Positions 1 to 11,400 of a stretch of DNA of 64,000 nucleotides are shown piece after piece. A model generated the notes under the pieces. That model saw nothing but the letters and a program-made list of their open reading frames with translations. It ran no database searches and was not told where the DNA came from. The stretch lies in assembly GCF_000012865.1 (NCBI RefSeq), contig NC_007503.1:1772001-1836000 (forward strand). The letters are read 5' to 3'. The stretch comes from Carboxydothermus hydrogenoformans Z-2901 (GTDB lineage: Bacteria > Bacillota > Z-2901 > Carboxydothermales > Carboxydothermaceae). The position numbers and the translations under genes are program-made. How positions within the stretch are numbered: the stretch's first letter is position 1; every line of letters begins with the position of its first letter.

Positions 1-129
1 TACCCGGTGAGCTAAAAACAATGTATCATTACCATTGCCGGCGGTCGCATCAACGGCAACATCTCCAGCTTGTACGACTTCCTGCAGGTATAAATGGACG
101 AGGCCGGTAATTTTCTCTAAATTAATCAT
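1..129 (-). CDS. mnmM: Partial MnmM/YtqB-like SAM methyltransferase (N-terminal 43 codons)
   Basis: The first 43 codons of a gene that runs off the left edge. The ATG is at 129 and overlaps the 3' end of nadK by 8 nt. The visible protein carries a class I SAM-methyltransferase motif I (VDATAGNGNDT, residues 26-36) after a short helical N-terminus, in the arrangement typical of the YtqB/MnmM family, which methylates the tRNA wobble base 5-aminomethyl-2-thiouridine. The substrate assignment comes from family knowledge; only the motif and the position behind nadK are seen. Confidence is limited because the catalytic part lies outside the window. Confidence 0.7.
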   Translation of the reverse strand, partial: MINLEKITGLVHLYLQEVVQAGDVAVDATAGNGNDTLFLAHRV

Positions 130-985
130 GGTAACGATTGGCCTCCCGCATCTTCTCTCTTAAAAGCTGATAGAAACTGCGATTTTTAAGTTTAATAAAT
201 TTTGCCTGGTAAGGAGCTTTTTTAATAATAATTTCATCTCCCGGTTTAATCCCAAACCCCTGCTGTCCATCAACGGTTAGCATACTGCTTTCCAATGCGG
301 TCTTAACCACAATTCTTATTTCTTTATCATCCGCCACCACCAGGGAACGGGCGGCAAGAGTATGCGGACAAATCGGGGTAATAATAAAAGCTTTGACCTC
401 GGGATCGAGGATAGCTCCTCCCGCCGAGAGGGAATAAGCAGTAGACCCGGTGGGAGTTGCCACAATTACCCCATCCGCCGCATATTCTGTTATGTACTGT
501 TCATCAACAAACACTGCAAAGTTGATAATCCGGGCAAAAGCACCTTTGGTTAACACTCCATCATTTAAACCATAAAAAACTGCAACTTCCTGATTGGCAC
601 GCCTGACCCTGGCTTCAAGCATAGTACGATCTTCTACAAGGTATTCCCCTGCCCTGATTTTTTGCAGTCCAAAATCTATTTCCTGGGGGTCAAGTTCACT
701 CAAATAACCCAGTTGACCCAAATTTATTCCCAGGATGGGTATTGCTTTAGGAGCAAAATAGCGGGTGGCACATAAAATCGTCCCATCGCCCCCTAAAACC
801 AGAACCAGATCAATCTTTTCGGTTTTTTCATCGATTTCCGCTATTTCAACTATACCGCATTCTCCCGAAACAAGGTAGCGGTTTTTCAGCAAAAAGTCGT
901 AATCCCTGGCCTTTTCCATTATTTTTTCCAATAAAATGGGCCCAAGTTTTTTATCTTTATTCACCGCAACACCGATCGTTTTCAA
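122..985 (-). CDS. nadK: NAD kinase
   Basis: ATP (or polyphosphate)-dependent phosphorylation of NAD to NADP in the cytoplasm. About 287 residues, normal for the family. Visible signatures are the GGDGT nucleotide motif (about residues 65-69), GINLGQLGYL, TPTGSTAYSLSAGG (NAD-binding loop) and a C-terminal DGQQGFGIKPGD segment. The open frame begins with a TTG at 994 that abuts the GGAGG sequence with no spacer, so I prefer the TTG at 985, which has a 9-nt spacer and gives the usual N-terminus MKTIGVAVN. It follows tlyA but is separated from it by an intrinsic terminator; the downstream mnmM-like gene overlaps it, implying translational coupling. Confidence 0.93.
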   Translation of the reverse strand: MKTIGVAVNKDKKLGPILLEKIMEKARDYDFLLKNRYLVSGECGIVEIAEIDEKTEKIDLVLVLGGDGTILCATRYFAPKAIPILGINLGQLGYLSELDPQEIDFGLQKIRAGEYLVEDRTMLEARVRRANQEVAVFYGLNDGVLTKGAFARIINFAVFVDEQYITEYAADGVIVATPTGSTAYSLSAGGAILDPEVKAFIITPICPHTLAARSLVVADDKEIRIVVKTALESSMLTVDGQQGFGIKPGDEIIIKKAPYQAKFIKLKNRSFYQLLREKMREANRYHD

Positions 986-1042
986 AGTAGCCAACCTCCG
1001 CTATTTTAATTCTCGCAAACCTCCCTTAATTCCTCCTTTATA

Positions 1043-1067
1043 CTTAAAAAGCAGGGATAACCCCTGC
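1043..1067 (-). terminator. Intrinsic terminator after tlyA
   Basis: Read on the minus strand, GCAGGG and CCCTGC (1051-1067) form a 6-bp stem around a 5-nt loop, starting directly after the tlyA stop codon and followed by TTTTT. It should end or attenuate the dxs-tlyA transcript before nadK. Confidence 0.7.
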
Positions 1068-1868
1068 TTATTTATTAAAACGTAAAAAAGCCTCCGTTAC
1101 AACCCGGTCAACATCAATTTTAACCTTTTCTTTAGTATTGTCGGTCGAAAGATAGAGTAAATATTCAATGTTTCCTTCGAGGCCGGTAATAGGAGAATAG
1201 GTAAGCCCCAAAGGTTGAAACCCAAGCCCTTCGGCATACTCTAAAAGATTTTTCAACACTTCCCGGTGGGTAGCGGGATCCCTCACAACCCCTTTTTTAC
1301 CCACCTTTTCTCGTCCGGCCTCAAACTGCGGTTTTATTAACACCACCGCTTCTCCCCGGGGTGCTAAAATTTCCTTAATTTTCGGCAGCACTAACTTTAA
1401 GGAAATAAAAGAAACATCACAGGTAGCAAAGCCAGGTTTTTCCGGTAAGTTATCCACAGAAAAGTAGCGAATATTCGTCCTTTCAAAAACGACTACCCTG
1501 GGATCCTGCCGCAGTTTAAGACTTAACTGACCGTAGCCAACATCCACTGCATAAACGGTATTTGCTCCATATTGCAAAGCACAATCGGTAAAGCCGCCGG
1601 TGGAAGCCCCAATGTCAATGACAATTTTCCCCTGAAGATTTATCTTAAATTCTTCTAAAGCTTTTTCCAACTTATAACCGCCCCGGCTGACATATTTTAA
1701 ACCCTGCCCTAAAATTCTAATGGGTGAATCTTCCGTTACCATCGTGCCGGGCTTGGTAACTTTTTGTTCTCCCACTAAAACTTCACCGGCCATAATTAGG
1801 GCCCGGGCTTTTTCCCGGCTCTGGACCAATCCCTTTTCCACCATTAAAACATCAAGCCTTTTTTTCAT
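1068..1868 (-). CDS. tlyA: TlyA-family rRNA 2'-O-methyltransferase (hemolysin A family)
   Basis: 266 residues with an N-terminal S4 RNA-binding domain (about residues 1-60) followed by an FtsJ-like Rossmann methyltransferase domain. [10 protein letters not shown] at 59-68 and the SAM motif [13 protein letters not shown] at 83-95 are family hallmarks. Known members methylate ribose 2'-OH groups in 16S/23S rRNA; the Firmicute YqxC branch is less well characterised. The ATG overlaps the dxs stop codon as ATGA, indicating translational coupling in the operon OLE-oapA-dxs-tlyA. Confidence 0.9.
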   Translation of the reverse strand: MKKRLDVLMVEKGLVQSREKARALIMAGEVLVGEQKVTKPGTMVTEDSPIRILGQGLKYVSRGGYKLEKALEEFKINLQGKIVIDIGASTGGFTDCALQYGANTVYAVDVGYGQLSLKLRQDPRVVVFERTNIRYFSVDNLPEKPGFATCDVSFISLKLVLPKIKEILAPRGEAVVLIKPQFEAGREKVGKKGVVRDPATHREVLKNLLEYAEGLGFQPLGLTYSPITGLEGNIEYLLYLSTDNTKEKVKIDVDRVVTEAFLRFNK

Positions 1869-3733
1869 AGCTTACTTAAGATCTCCCGAAACTTTAAATA
1901 AAGCTTTTCTTCCGTTAAGCCGTAAAGGTTTAAAATTTCCTCCACCTTACCATGAGGAGGAAACTCGTCAGCTATTCCTAAATTAACCACCTTTGTTCCA
2001 ATTCCCCTAAAGGAGAAATATTCATTTACCGCCGAACCAAAACCTCCCGCAACAACATTTTCTTCAACGGTAATAACCGGTTTATGTAAGCTACCAACTT
2101 CCTCTAAAAGCTTATAATCCAAAGGTTTTACAAACCGGGCATCGATAACAGTTAAAGATATACCTTCGTTCTCAAGTTTTTGGGCGGCTTTTAAAGCATA
2201 GTTTAGCGGGCGTCCAACTCCGATAACAACTCCATCGCTGCCTTCTTTTAAAATTTCCGCAGTGCCAATAGGTAGCTGCTCATAAGGTGTTAGTTCAACC
2301 CCTACCGCCGCTCCCCGGGGATAACGGAGAGCAACAGGGCCGGAGTGGTTTAAAGCCGTGAACAACATTTTCCGCAACATATCTTCATTTCGGGGTACCA
2401 TAATGGTAAGATTAGGAATCATCCTTAGATAACTTAAATCAAAAATCCCGTGGTGCGTTGGACCATCTTCACCGACAATTCCCGCCCGGTCAACGGCAAA
2501 GACCACCGGAAGATTTTGCAAGCAAACATCATGAATTATCTGGTCAAAAGACCTCTGCAAAAAGGTCGAATAAATAGCCACCACCGGCTTCAACCCTTCA
2601 CAGGCCATTCCTGCCGCCATGGTCACCGCATGCTGTTCGGCAATTCCCACATCGTAAAAACGCTCGGGATAATTTTGGGCAAAGTAATTTAGTCCGGTAC
2701 CGGTTGGCATGGCAGCAGTTATGGCCACCACCTCCGGACGGTCCTGGGCAAGCTCCACCAGAGCTTTGCCAAAAACTTCGGTAAAACTTACCCTGGGTGC
2801 TTCTACCGGTTCACCGGTGCTTATGTAAAATTTGCCGACACCGTGAAAGCCATCTGGGTTTTCTTCAGCCCAATGATAGCCCTTCCCCTTTTTGGTAATG
2901 ACGTGGACAACCACCGGTCCGGCAAAAGTTTTGGCCCGGCTGAACACTTCAATCATTTCTTTTATATTATGCCCATCGATAGGTCCCAAATAAGTAAATC
3001 CCAGCTCTTCAAACAGCATGCCAGGCACTAAAAGATATTTAAAACTATCCTTTAGTCTTTCGCCAATTTTCACCATTGTCGGTCCAATATGCGGAATTTT
3101 TTTGATGAGGGCTTCTAATTCATCTTTACCCCTGGAATATTTGGGGTCGGTACGGATGCGACTTAAGTAGGCGGATAAAGCCCCAACATTCTGGGCAATG
3201 GACATTTCATTATCATTTACCACGACAATTAGCTTTTTCTGTAAATGCCCGGCATGGTTAAGGGCTTCAAAAGCCATTCCTCCGGTTAAAGCTCCATCCC
3301 CGATAACCGCTACCACTTCGTACTGCTCACCTTTTAAATCCCGGGCTAAAGCCATTCCCAAAGCTGCCGAAATGGAAGTACTGCTGTGCCCCACACCAAA
3401 AGCATCATAAGGGCTTTCATCCCTTTTGGGAAAACCCGACAGACCGCCAAAAGTTCTTAAAGTTTTAAACTGTTTTTTTCTGCCGGTTAAAATTTTATGA
3501 GCATAAGCCTGGTGCCCTACATCCCAGATAATTTTATCTTTGGGAGCCTCAAAAACAAAATGAAGGGCGATGGTCAGTTCCACCACTCCTAAACTTGGAG
3601 CGAGATGACCTCCATTCTGGCTGGCAACGGTAATAATGTATTCCCGCAATTCCTGGGCAAGGGCCATTAATTCACTGGGTTTTAGTTTTTTTATGTCTTC
3701 CGGCAGGGAAATTCGCTCTAAAATAGGTCCCAA
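1865..3733 (-). CDS. dxs: 1-deoxy-D-xylulose-5-phosphate synthase
   Basis: Condenses pyruvate with glyceraldehyde 3-phosphate to DXP, the entry step of the MEP isoprenoid pathway, using thiamine diphosphate. 622 residues, full length. [10 protein letters not shown] near residue 41, the thiamine-binding [18 protein letters not shown] segment around residue 150 and the catalytic GIAEQHAVT glutamate region in the pyrimidine domain are all present, followed by a transketolase C domain. Start is TTG at 3733 with GGAGG seven bases upstream. It sits 13 nt behind oapA and overlaps tlyA, so isoprenoid synthesis is co-transcribed with the OLE RNA locus. Confidence 0.97.
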   Translation of the reverse strand: MGPILERISLPEDIKKLKPSELMALAQELREYIITVASQNGGHLAPSLGVVELTIALHFVFEAPKDKIIWDVGHQAYAHKILTGRKKQFKTLRTFGGLSGFPKRDESPYDAFGVGHSSTSISAALGMALARDLKGEQYEVVAVIGDGALTGGMAFEALNHAGHLQKKLIVVVNDNEMSIAQNVGALSAYLSRIRTDPKYSRGKDELEALIKKIPHIGPTMVKIGERLKDSFKYLLVPGMLFEELGFTYLGPIDGHNIKEMIEVFSRAKTFAGPVVVHVITKKGKGYHWAEENPDGFHGVGKFYISTGEPVEAPRVSFTEVFGKALVELAQDRPEVVAITAAMPTGTGLNYFAQNYPERFYDVGIAEQHAVTMAAGMACEGLKPVVAIYSTFLQRSFDQIIHDVCLQNLPVVFAVDRAGIVGEDGPTHHGIFDLSYLRMIPNLTIMVPRNEDMLRKMLFTALNHSGPVALRYPRGAAVGVELTPYEQLPIGTAEILKEGSDGVVIGVGRPLNYALKAAQKLENEGISLTVIDARFVKPLDYKLLEEVGSLHKPVITVEENVVAGGFGSAVNEYFSFRGIGTKVVNLGIADEFPPHGKVEEILNLYGLTEEKLYLKFREILSKL

Positions 3734-3746
3734 AGGGAGTCCTCCT

Positions 3747-4331
3747 TTAACTGTCTTTGATAATCTTAACTTTCATATTTTTTTCCAAATGGTATATAGT
3801 TATGCCCGCAAGGGCTATAACCTTTTCGGCCTTTTCAATTGCGATTTTTTTACCTAAAGCCTTTCCGGCAACAATCACGGCAGCAATAAAGCTGGTAATT
3901 AAAATATTTATCAGCGCTAAATACCCTGGAAAATACCGGCCGATTTGTAATGCCAGGGAAATGCCCAGGGCCCCGCTGATGGTTCCTGCAATATCCCCAA
4001 TAACGTCATTACAAAAATTAGCTACCTTATCGGCATTTCTCACCAAAAGGTAGCTTTCCTTAGCTCCTCGTATTTTCTTGCTGGCCATCGCATGAAACGG
4101 GGCCTCTTCAGCAGCCGCCACCGCCGTACCCACTATATCAAAGACAATGTTTAAAAGAATAATTACCACCAAAAAAAAGGTTGCAAAGAAAATACTCTGG
4201 GTTCGGGCAATAAAATACTCGGATAAAACGGTAAAAATTAACGCCAACCCAAAGGTTAAAGAGGCTATCTTTATCACACGCCCGAAGTAATCGTTTTCCC
4301 CTTTGGAATGATTATTTTTGGTTTTACCCAA
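3747..4331 (-). CDS. oapA: OLE-associated membrane protein OapA
   Basis: 194-residue integral membrane protein with four predicted transmembrane segments (about 20-40, 46-70, 112-130 and 137-158) and a charged cytoplasmic region between the second and third ([18 protein letters not shown]). In OLE-bearing Firmicutes the gene directly downstream of the OLE RNA encodes OapA, which anchors the RNA to the membrane; here it begins about 30 nt after the 3' end of the RNA and precedes dxs. The identification rests on this location, size and topology; the sequence alone would suggest only a membrane protein. Start is TTG with GAGGTG eight bases upstream. Confidence 0.85.
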   Translation of the reverse strand: MGKTKNNHSKGENDYFGRVIKIASLTFGLALIFTVLSEYFIARTQSIFFATFFLVVIILLNIVFDIVGTAVAAAEEAPFHAMASKKIRGAKESYLLVRNADKVANFCNDVIGDIAGTISGALGISLALQIGRYFPGYLALINILITSFIAAVIVAGKALGKKIAIEKAEKVIALAGITIYHLEKNMKVKIIKDS

Positions 4332-4360
4332 CGATTTTTCACCTCAATGGTAGGGTCCAG

Positions 4361-4963
4361 GTAGCCAGGACGGCTGATAGCCTTACGGGTTAATTTTATG
4401 GCTTAAGGTCCAGTAGGATTTCCCCAGAAGCTACCTCTCGTCACCGAGGAGGCGGTTTCCCTTTAAAGCTTCTGCCGCAGGGTTACCCGCTGCGGAACTG
4501 GATCACCACTTAGTCCATACTGCAATCCCCGTAAGACCTTGGCCGGGCCAAACAGCCTAGAGGATTTCCCCGACGGCTCCCGCACCAATCTAGCCTCTTT
4601 TGCAAAATGGGTTTCAATTAGAAGGTTCGAAGCCTAAGGGCCCGTTCGGCTTCTCCCCTTAACCTAATATCCCCCCATTTCACTCAAGGCAGGCTACACT
4701 GCACGTAGCACGCCCCCACGTGCAGGTTTAATCCCAAGCCGTAGTTCGTGAATACTCCCCACGCACTTGGGTCTCCGTGGAAGGAGGGTCCACGCCCGCA
4801 TGCCATTGCGGCTCGCCCTCCAACCTTAACTCCCAGCACCAGCCCCCGACTGGGCGTCGTAAGCCAGCACCAGGAACTTCATCGATGTGCCCGCGACGGA
4901 TTTTTAGGCCCGTCTTCGAAAGGTGCGGGTCCGACTAGGATACTGCATCAGCCGTCCCGTGCT
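4361..4963 (-). ncRNA. ole: OLE RNA (ornate, large, extremophilic)
   Basis: A roughly 600-nt GC-rich non-coding stretch between ispA and oapA on the operon strand. Its two ends are perfectly complementary over 11 bp (4947-4957 with 4368-4378, GGACGGCTGAT/ATCAGCCGTCC), forming the closing helix, and a G-U plus one more pair extend it. Length, position between ispA and a four-helix membrane gene, and linkage to xseA/xseB/dxs match the OLE RNA class described from anaerobic and alkaliphilic Firmicutes. Base composition is clearly richer in G+C than the flanks. OLE RNA forms membrane ribonucleoprotein complexes with OapA and is linked to stress responses; the ends given are approximate. Confidence 0.93.
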
Positions 4964-4981
4964 ATTTTCAATTGTCTTACA

Positions 4982-5010
4982 ATTATAACAAAAATCCAGC
5001 AACATAGCAA
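4982..5010 (-). promoter_or_regulatory. Sigma-A-type promoter for OLE RNA
   Basis: On the minus strand TTGCTA (5005-5010), a 17-bp spacer and a perfect TATAAT (4982-4987) lie just upstream of the OLE closing helix. The predicted start near 4975 is about 15-20 nt before the helix, so OLE and the downstream oapA-dxs-tlyA genes can be transcribed independently of xseA-xseB-ispA. Confidence 0.65.
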
Positions 5011-5034
5011 AAGTAATTTTTTCCTAAATAATGT

Positions 5035-5922
5035 CTAAGATTCTCTTTTTAGGATAAATTCAGCAAGCTTTATAAAAAAGCTGCTTTTCTCACCATAGGG
5101 CTTTAAAACATTCTTTGCCGCATTAATTTCTTCTTCCGCCCTTTTTTTGGTTTCCTCAATACCAAAAAGCGAAACATAGGTAAGCTTTTGATTTTTTTCG
5201 TCACTCCCCACCGGTTTTCCAATCTTTTGAAAATCACCAACTACATCCAACAGGTCATCAACAATTTGAAAAGCTAGGCCCAAATGGCGCCCGTAATCAT
5301 CCAGAGCTTTAATTTCTTCTTCGGTAGCTCCCGCCAAAATCCCTCCGGCAATTAAACTATAGCGTATCAGGCGAGCAGTTTTGTTAAGATGAATATATAA
5401 CAAAACCTCGGGGTCTTTTTTGGCTTCACTGGAGCTTAAATCCACCACCTGGCCTGCAATAAGCCCCTCGGAGCCGGAAGCTACCGCCAGTTCTTGAATT
5501 ACCCGGACCACCCGCTCCGCGGGTATCCCCTGTTCCAAGGTCTTGGCAGTTAGTTCAAAAGCTTTGGTTAATAAAGCATCTCCCGCTAAAATAGCAATGG
5601 CTTCCCCAAAAACTTTGTGGTTAGTTGGCTTTCCCCTGCGAAAATCATCGTTATCCATTGCCGGCAGGTCATCGTGAATAAGCGAATAGGTGTGCAGACA
5701 CTCCACCCCTACCGCCGCCGGGAGCAATTTTTCCGGAGCAATCCCACTCCATTCCCCTGCAGCCAGCATCAGGACTGGTCTTAACCTTTTCCCACCAGCT
5801 TTAAGGCTGTAGTTCATCGCTTGGTGAATTACTGGCGGATAGGTATCATCCGGGGGCAGAAAACGCCCAATACCTTCTTCTACCATTTTCCGATATCTTT
5901 TAAAAAGGCTTTCAAACTCCAT
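5035..5922 (-). CDS. ispA: Farnesyl diphosphate synthase (polyprenyl synthetase)
   Basis: Chain elongation of DMAPP/GPP with IPP to C15. 295 residues. The first aspartate-rich motif DDLPAMDNDD is at 84-93 and the second, DDLLDVVGD, lies near residue 220; KAGGKRLRP (about 41-49) binds diphosphate. The aromatic residue at position -5 (HTYSLIHDD) and the two-residue insertion in the first motif are typical of bacterial FPP synthases. It starts 12 nt after xseB with GGAGGAG as ribosome-binding site and is followed by the OLE RNA. Confidence 0.93.
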   Translation of the reverse strand: MEFESLFKRYRKMVEEGIGRFLPPDDTYPPVIHQAMNYSLKAGGKRLRPVLMLAAGEWSGIAPEKLLPAAVGVECLHTYSLIHDDLPAMDNDDFRRGKPTNHKVFGEAIAILAGDALLTKAFELTAKTLEQGIPAERVVRVIQELAVASGSEGLIAGQVVDLSSSEAKKDPEVLLYIHLNKTARLIRYSLIAGGILAGATEEEIKALDDYGRHLGLAFQIVDDLLDVVGDFQKIGKPVGSDEKNQKLTYVSLFGIEETKKRAEEEINAAKNVLKPYGEKSSFFIKLAEFILKRES

Positions 5923-5934
5923 GAAACTCCTCCG

Positions 5935-6171
5935 CTAAAAAGGTAAATCATCTTCCATTTCCACAATTTCCTCAAAAGTAACCTCGCCGGCTTCATCTTC
6001 CTGAACTTCCACTAACTTTAATTCTAACTCTTTCAACTTTTCGCTGCAAAAACGGTGAAGCTTTAATCCTTCTTCAAAAAGAGCCAAGCTTTCTTCTAAC
6101 CCTACATTTCCCCGTTCCAAACGTTCCACAATCTCGTTTAATCTATTCATCGCTTCTTCAAAGGTCATCAT
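5935..6171 (-). CDS. xseB: Exodeoxyribonuclease VII small subunit
   Basis: 78-residue helical protein (MMTFEEAMNRLNEIVERLE at the N-terminus, acidic tail) that pairs with XseA to degrade single-stranded DNA. An earlier TTG at 6186 is in frame, but the ATG at 6171 has AAGGTGAT correctly placed upstream, so it is the likely start. The coding region overlaps the end of xseA by 14 nt, consistent with coupled synthesis of the subunits. Confidence 0.92.
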   Translation of the reverse strand: MMTFEEAMNRLNEIVERLERGNVGLEESLALFEEGLKLHRFCSEKLKELELKLVEVQEDEAGEVTFEEIVEMEDDLPF

Positions 6172-7576
6172 TCTTATCACCTTCAATTATATTTTTGCCA
6201 AGGGCCTTCGCCAAGGCTTCCCCATCGGAAAATTTAATTTTAAATCTTTCCGGAAGATTATTAACGGAAGTTACAACCCTGCCTTCAAAATCAAAGACCA
6301 CCGCATAACCCCGATTTAAAATTTTTAGCGGATTTAAAAGCTTTAATCTTTCTTCATAAGAGGAAAGTACCAAGTTTTTTTGTAAAACAAGATTTTTTAC
6401 GGAAGTTCTTAGCCTCAAACTTTGCTGGATAAGAACCGCCTGATTTCTTTTTAATAATTCAGCACACCGTAAAAAAAGTCTCTCTTTTAACTCTTCGAGT
6501 TTTTCTTTTTGCTGTTTGTGACGAAGATATGGGGAAAGAAGGATAAGTTTTTCCTTTAAAAGGCTTAGCCGATTTTTTTCTTGCTGAAAAGTTGTTTTAA
6601 AACTTCTTAAAAGCCTTTCCAGCCCTTCGGTAACTTCCCGGCTTTTATCGGTTATTAATTTTTCGTATGCTCTCAATATTCTTCTTTCCTGAAATTCCAG
6701 ATTTTTTTGTTCCCGCTGGAAATAATTAGCTAAGGCTTTGACCATTTTCTGGCGTTGCTCCCGTAAATTATTCCATATTTCCACTAAATTGGGGGTAGCT
6801 TCAACCGCCGCTCCCGTTGGGGTCGGCGCCCGGCGGTCGGCAACCATATCGGCAATTGAAGTATCGGTTTCATGCCCAATTCCGGTAACTACGGGAATGT
6901 TAGAAGCATAGATAGCATCGGCAACCGTCTCTTCGTTAAAAGCCGCTAACTCCTCAAAACTTCCCCCTCCCCGGGCTAAAATTATTACTTCACACAGCTT
7001 ATAACGATTTAATAAATTTAGCGCCTTTACTATCTGTCCGGGAGCTTCATCGCCCTGCACCGCCACAGGAACTAAATAAAGAGTAGCCTTGGGCCAACGC
7101 TTTTTTATTGTTGTTAAAATATCTCTAATAGCTGCACCGTTTTTCGACGTAACGATGCCAATTTTTTCCGGATAGCGGGGCAGTTTTTTCTTCCGCTCTT
7201 CGGCAAAATATCCTTTATCCCTTAACTTTTCTTTTGTTTGCTCAAATTTTAAATAAAGAGCCCCGATGCCAAGGGGCTCAATCATCTCAGCATATATTTG
7301 GTATATACCCCTTTTTTTGTAGACCGCCACCTGGCCAAAAACAATGACCTTTTGGCCATCTTGAGGAATAAAAGGCAGAGCCGAGGCCCGTCCTTTGTAC
7401 ATGACGCCCTTGAGCTCTGCCCTTTCATCTTTTAAGGTAAAATACAGGTGTCCCTGGGAAAACTTGCAGTTAGAAAGTTCCCCCTCTACCGCAACCTGAT
7501 TTAACCAATCATCTTTTTCAAATTTTTCGGCAATATAATCGGTTAATTCCGAAACTGTAACAATAAATAAAGCCAT
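6158..7576 (-). CDS. xseA: Exodeoxyribonuclease VII large subunit
   Basis: 472 residues, normal length. N-terminal OB-fold (VEGELSNCKFSQGHLYFTLK, about 29-48), then the catalytic exonuclease VII domain with GIVTSKNGAAIRDIL, ARGGGSFEELAAFNEE and GIGHETDTSIADMVADRRA motifs, then long coiled-coil arms that bind the small subunit. Together with XseB it cuts single-stranded DNA to oligonucleotides during repair. It is the first gene of the xseA-xseB-ispA segment and has a candidate promoter upstream. Confidence 0.95.
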   Translation of the reverse strand: MALFIVTVSELTDYIAEKFEKDDWLNQVAVEGELSNCKFSQGHLYFTLKDERAELKGVMYKGRASALPFIPQDGQKVIVFGQVAVYKKRGIYQIYAEMIEPLGIGALYLKFEQTKEKLRDKGYFAEERKKKLPRYPEKIGIVTSKNGAAIRDILTTIKKRWPKATLYLVPVAVQGDEAPGQIVKALNLLNRYKLCEVIILARGGGSFEELAAFNEETVADAIYASNIPVVTGIGHETDTSIADMVADRRAPTPTGAAVEATPNLVEIWNNLREQRQKMVKALANYFQREQKNLEFQERRILRAYEKLITDKSREVTEGLERLLRSFKTTFQQEKNRLSLLKEKLILLSPYLRHKQQKEKLEELKERLFLRCAELLKRNQAVLIQQSLRLRTSVKNLVLQKNLVLSSYEERLKLLNPLKILNRGYAVVFDFEGRVVTSVNNLPERFKIKFSDGEALAKALGKNIIEGDKNDDL

Positions 7577-7636
7577 TTATCGTACCAACCTCTTTAATTA
7601 AAGTAATTAAATCCGGAACATCTGTTCTTTTCTAAA

Positions 7637-7665
7637 TAATAACATAAAAATCGCTTGATCTACAA
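7637..7665 (-). promoter_or_regulatory. Candidate sigma-A promoter for xseA
   Basis: TTGTAG (7660-7665), 17-bp spacer, TTATTA (7637-7642) on the minus strand, about 60 nt before the xseA ATG in the 125-nt gap after nfnB. The -35 half overlaps a small GCTTG/CAAGC hairpin followed by GATTTTT that might act as a weak nfnB terminator. Confidence 0.4.
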
Positions 7666-7701
7666 GCTTAACCTATTCAAGGTTTTAAAACTCGTTGGTA
7701 A

Positions 7702-9937
<2,236 letters not shown>

Positions 9938-9989
9938 TAAGCCGCCCTCCTTTGAGTTTTATGAATTTTATATTTATTTCATAATTTTA

Positions 9990-10949
9990 TTAATATTCTT
10001 CACTAATTTTAAAAATCCTGCTAATTCGCGAGATTTCCGCAACACCAACAGCATTGTCGGAAGCATACTGGACTTCAGCAAAGTAAAGATCTACTGCTAC
10101 CCTTCTTTTCTTTAATTTTTCCAATAAAAAATTTTTTATATAATTATTTGCCGCAACCCCGCCCATTAAAACTACCGGAAGATTATCTTTGGCATGATAC
10201 TGGATAATTTTAAATAAAGTCCTGGCTATTACTTCCTCTACTGCCCGCGCAATTTCAAAAGCCGGAAAGTCTTTAAGCTTTCTTTTTAAATATGCCTCTG
10301 CCCCGGAGAAGTGCCAGTTGCCATTGACAAAAGTCGCCGGCACTTTGAGAATCCCTACTGCCTTTTGGGCCAATTCCTCTAAAAATTTGCCGGAAGGAAA
10401 AGGAAGTCCCAATAAGACCCCAATGCGGTCTACCAGCTGTCCGGCAGAAATATCAAGACTTTTACCCAGCACCTTTACTTTGTAACCTTGAGGTTCTTTT
10501 TCAACTTCTAAAATCTCACTGGTTCCTCCGGAAAAATGGATGGCTAAAAACCTGGGAAAATCTTTTTTTAAAGACCAAAGGGCCGCCACCAAATGCCCTT
10601 CCTGATGGGTAGTTTTAACAAGGGGGACGTCTAAAGCAAGGGAAAGGGTACTGGCAATCACTTCTCCCGCCAAAAAAGATGGCATATACGATTCCGGTAA
10701 TGGCCTCGGTTTAACCGAGACACCAATACCCCGCACCTGGTCCCGGGAAATTCTGTTAAAACCTTCCTGCACCATTTCCTTTAAATGCCGCAGGTGCAGG
10801 AAAACTACATCCCTCTGCCTTAACCCTACCTCGCCTTCAGGTACCGGCAGTATTTTCCTTAAGTCAAAAATTAAACGTCCCTCACCGTCTACGGCGGCAA
10901 AGGACGTTGTGTAGTTGCTTGTATCAAACCCCAGAAAAATACCTTCCAT
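9990..10949 (-). CDS. TsaD/Kae1-like protein (paralogue of the tRNA t6A threonylcarbamoyltransferase)
   Basis: 319 residues of the ASKHA fold: FLGFDTSNYTTS at the N-terminus, the metal-binding HQEGHLVAAL pair of histidines near residue 140, HFSGGTSEIL, and GGVAANNYI near residue 265. It is shorter than genuine TsaD and deviates around the nucleotide loops, so it is probably the second, paralogous O-sialoglycoprotein-endopeptidase-like gene found behind nusB in many clostridial relatives; function unknown. Its ATG overlaps the nusB stop by one base (TAATG). True tsaD cannot be excluded without an alignment. Confidence 0.65.
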   Translation of the reverse strand: MEGIFLGFDTSNYTTSFAAVDGEGRLIFDLRKILPVPEGEVGLRQRDVVFLHLRHLKEMVQEGFNRISRDQVRGIGVSVKPRPLPESYMPSFLAGEVIASTLSLALDVPLVKTTHQEGHLVAALWSLKKDFPRFLAIHFSGGTSEILEVEKEPQGYKVKVLGKSLDISAGQLVDRIGVLLGLPFPSGKFLEELAQKAVGILKVPATFVNGNWHFSGAEAYLKRKLKDFPAFEIARAVEEVIARTLFKIIQYHAKDNLPVVLMGGVAANNYIKNFLLEKLKKRRVAVDLYFAEVQYASDNAVGVAEISRISRIFKISEEY

Positions 10950-11383
10950 TAACTTTCCTCCCAGAATTCATCGATATGTTCAGCCACATATCCCAAAATT
11001 CCATTGATGAATTTTGGTGACTCTTCTTCACCGTATACTTTGGCCAATTCCACCGCTTCATCTATAGAAACCGGAATGTCAATATCCGGTCGATATAACA
11101 TTTCATACAAAGCCAGGCGCAAAAGAGTCTTGTCCACCTTTGCCAGTCTTTTAAAATCCCACCCGATGGCGCGCCGGCGAATAATCTCATCCAATCGTTC
11201 CTTTTTCTCAATAACCCCCCGCACCAATTCCCTGGAGAAATCCACCAATTTTTCCGGAGGTATTTTCCCTTCAGCAATTTTTTCCGCCCACAGACTTTCC
11301 AGGGTATCCAAAGTTTTTTCTGGAGCAAAATCCAGTCCAAACAGCGCCTTAAATGCTAATTCCCTTGCCGTATGACGATTCAC
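10949..11383 (-). CDS. nusB: Transcription antitermination factor NusB
   Basis: 144 residues, all-helical NusB fold. Signature elements are HTARELAFKALFGLDF at the N-terminus, FSRELVRGV near residue 48, and VDKTLLRLALYEML and VSIDEAVELAKVYGEEESPKFINGILG in the C-terminal half. NusB with S10 binds boxA in rRNA leader transcripts. It is in the conserved asp23-nusB-xseA neighbourhood, coupled by a one-base overlap to the TsaD-like gene. Confidence 0.95.
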   Translation of the reverse strand: MNRHTARELAFKALFGLDFAPEKTLDTLESLWAEKIAEGKIPPEKLVDFSRELVRGVIEKKERLDEIIRRRAIGWDFKRLAKVDKTLLRLALYEMLYRPDIDIPVSIDEAVELAKVYGEEESPKFINGILGYVAEHIDEFWEES

Positions 11384-11400
11384 AATCGCTCTCCCCTATG

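Noticed and set aside
4748-5038. A 96-codon open frame on the plus strand in the ispA-oapA gap
   Set aside because: It lies antisense within the OLE RNA, has no ribosome-binding site and a composition dictated by RNA structure.
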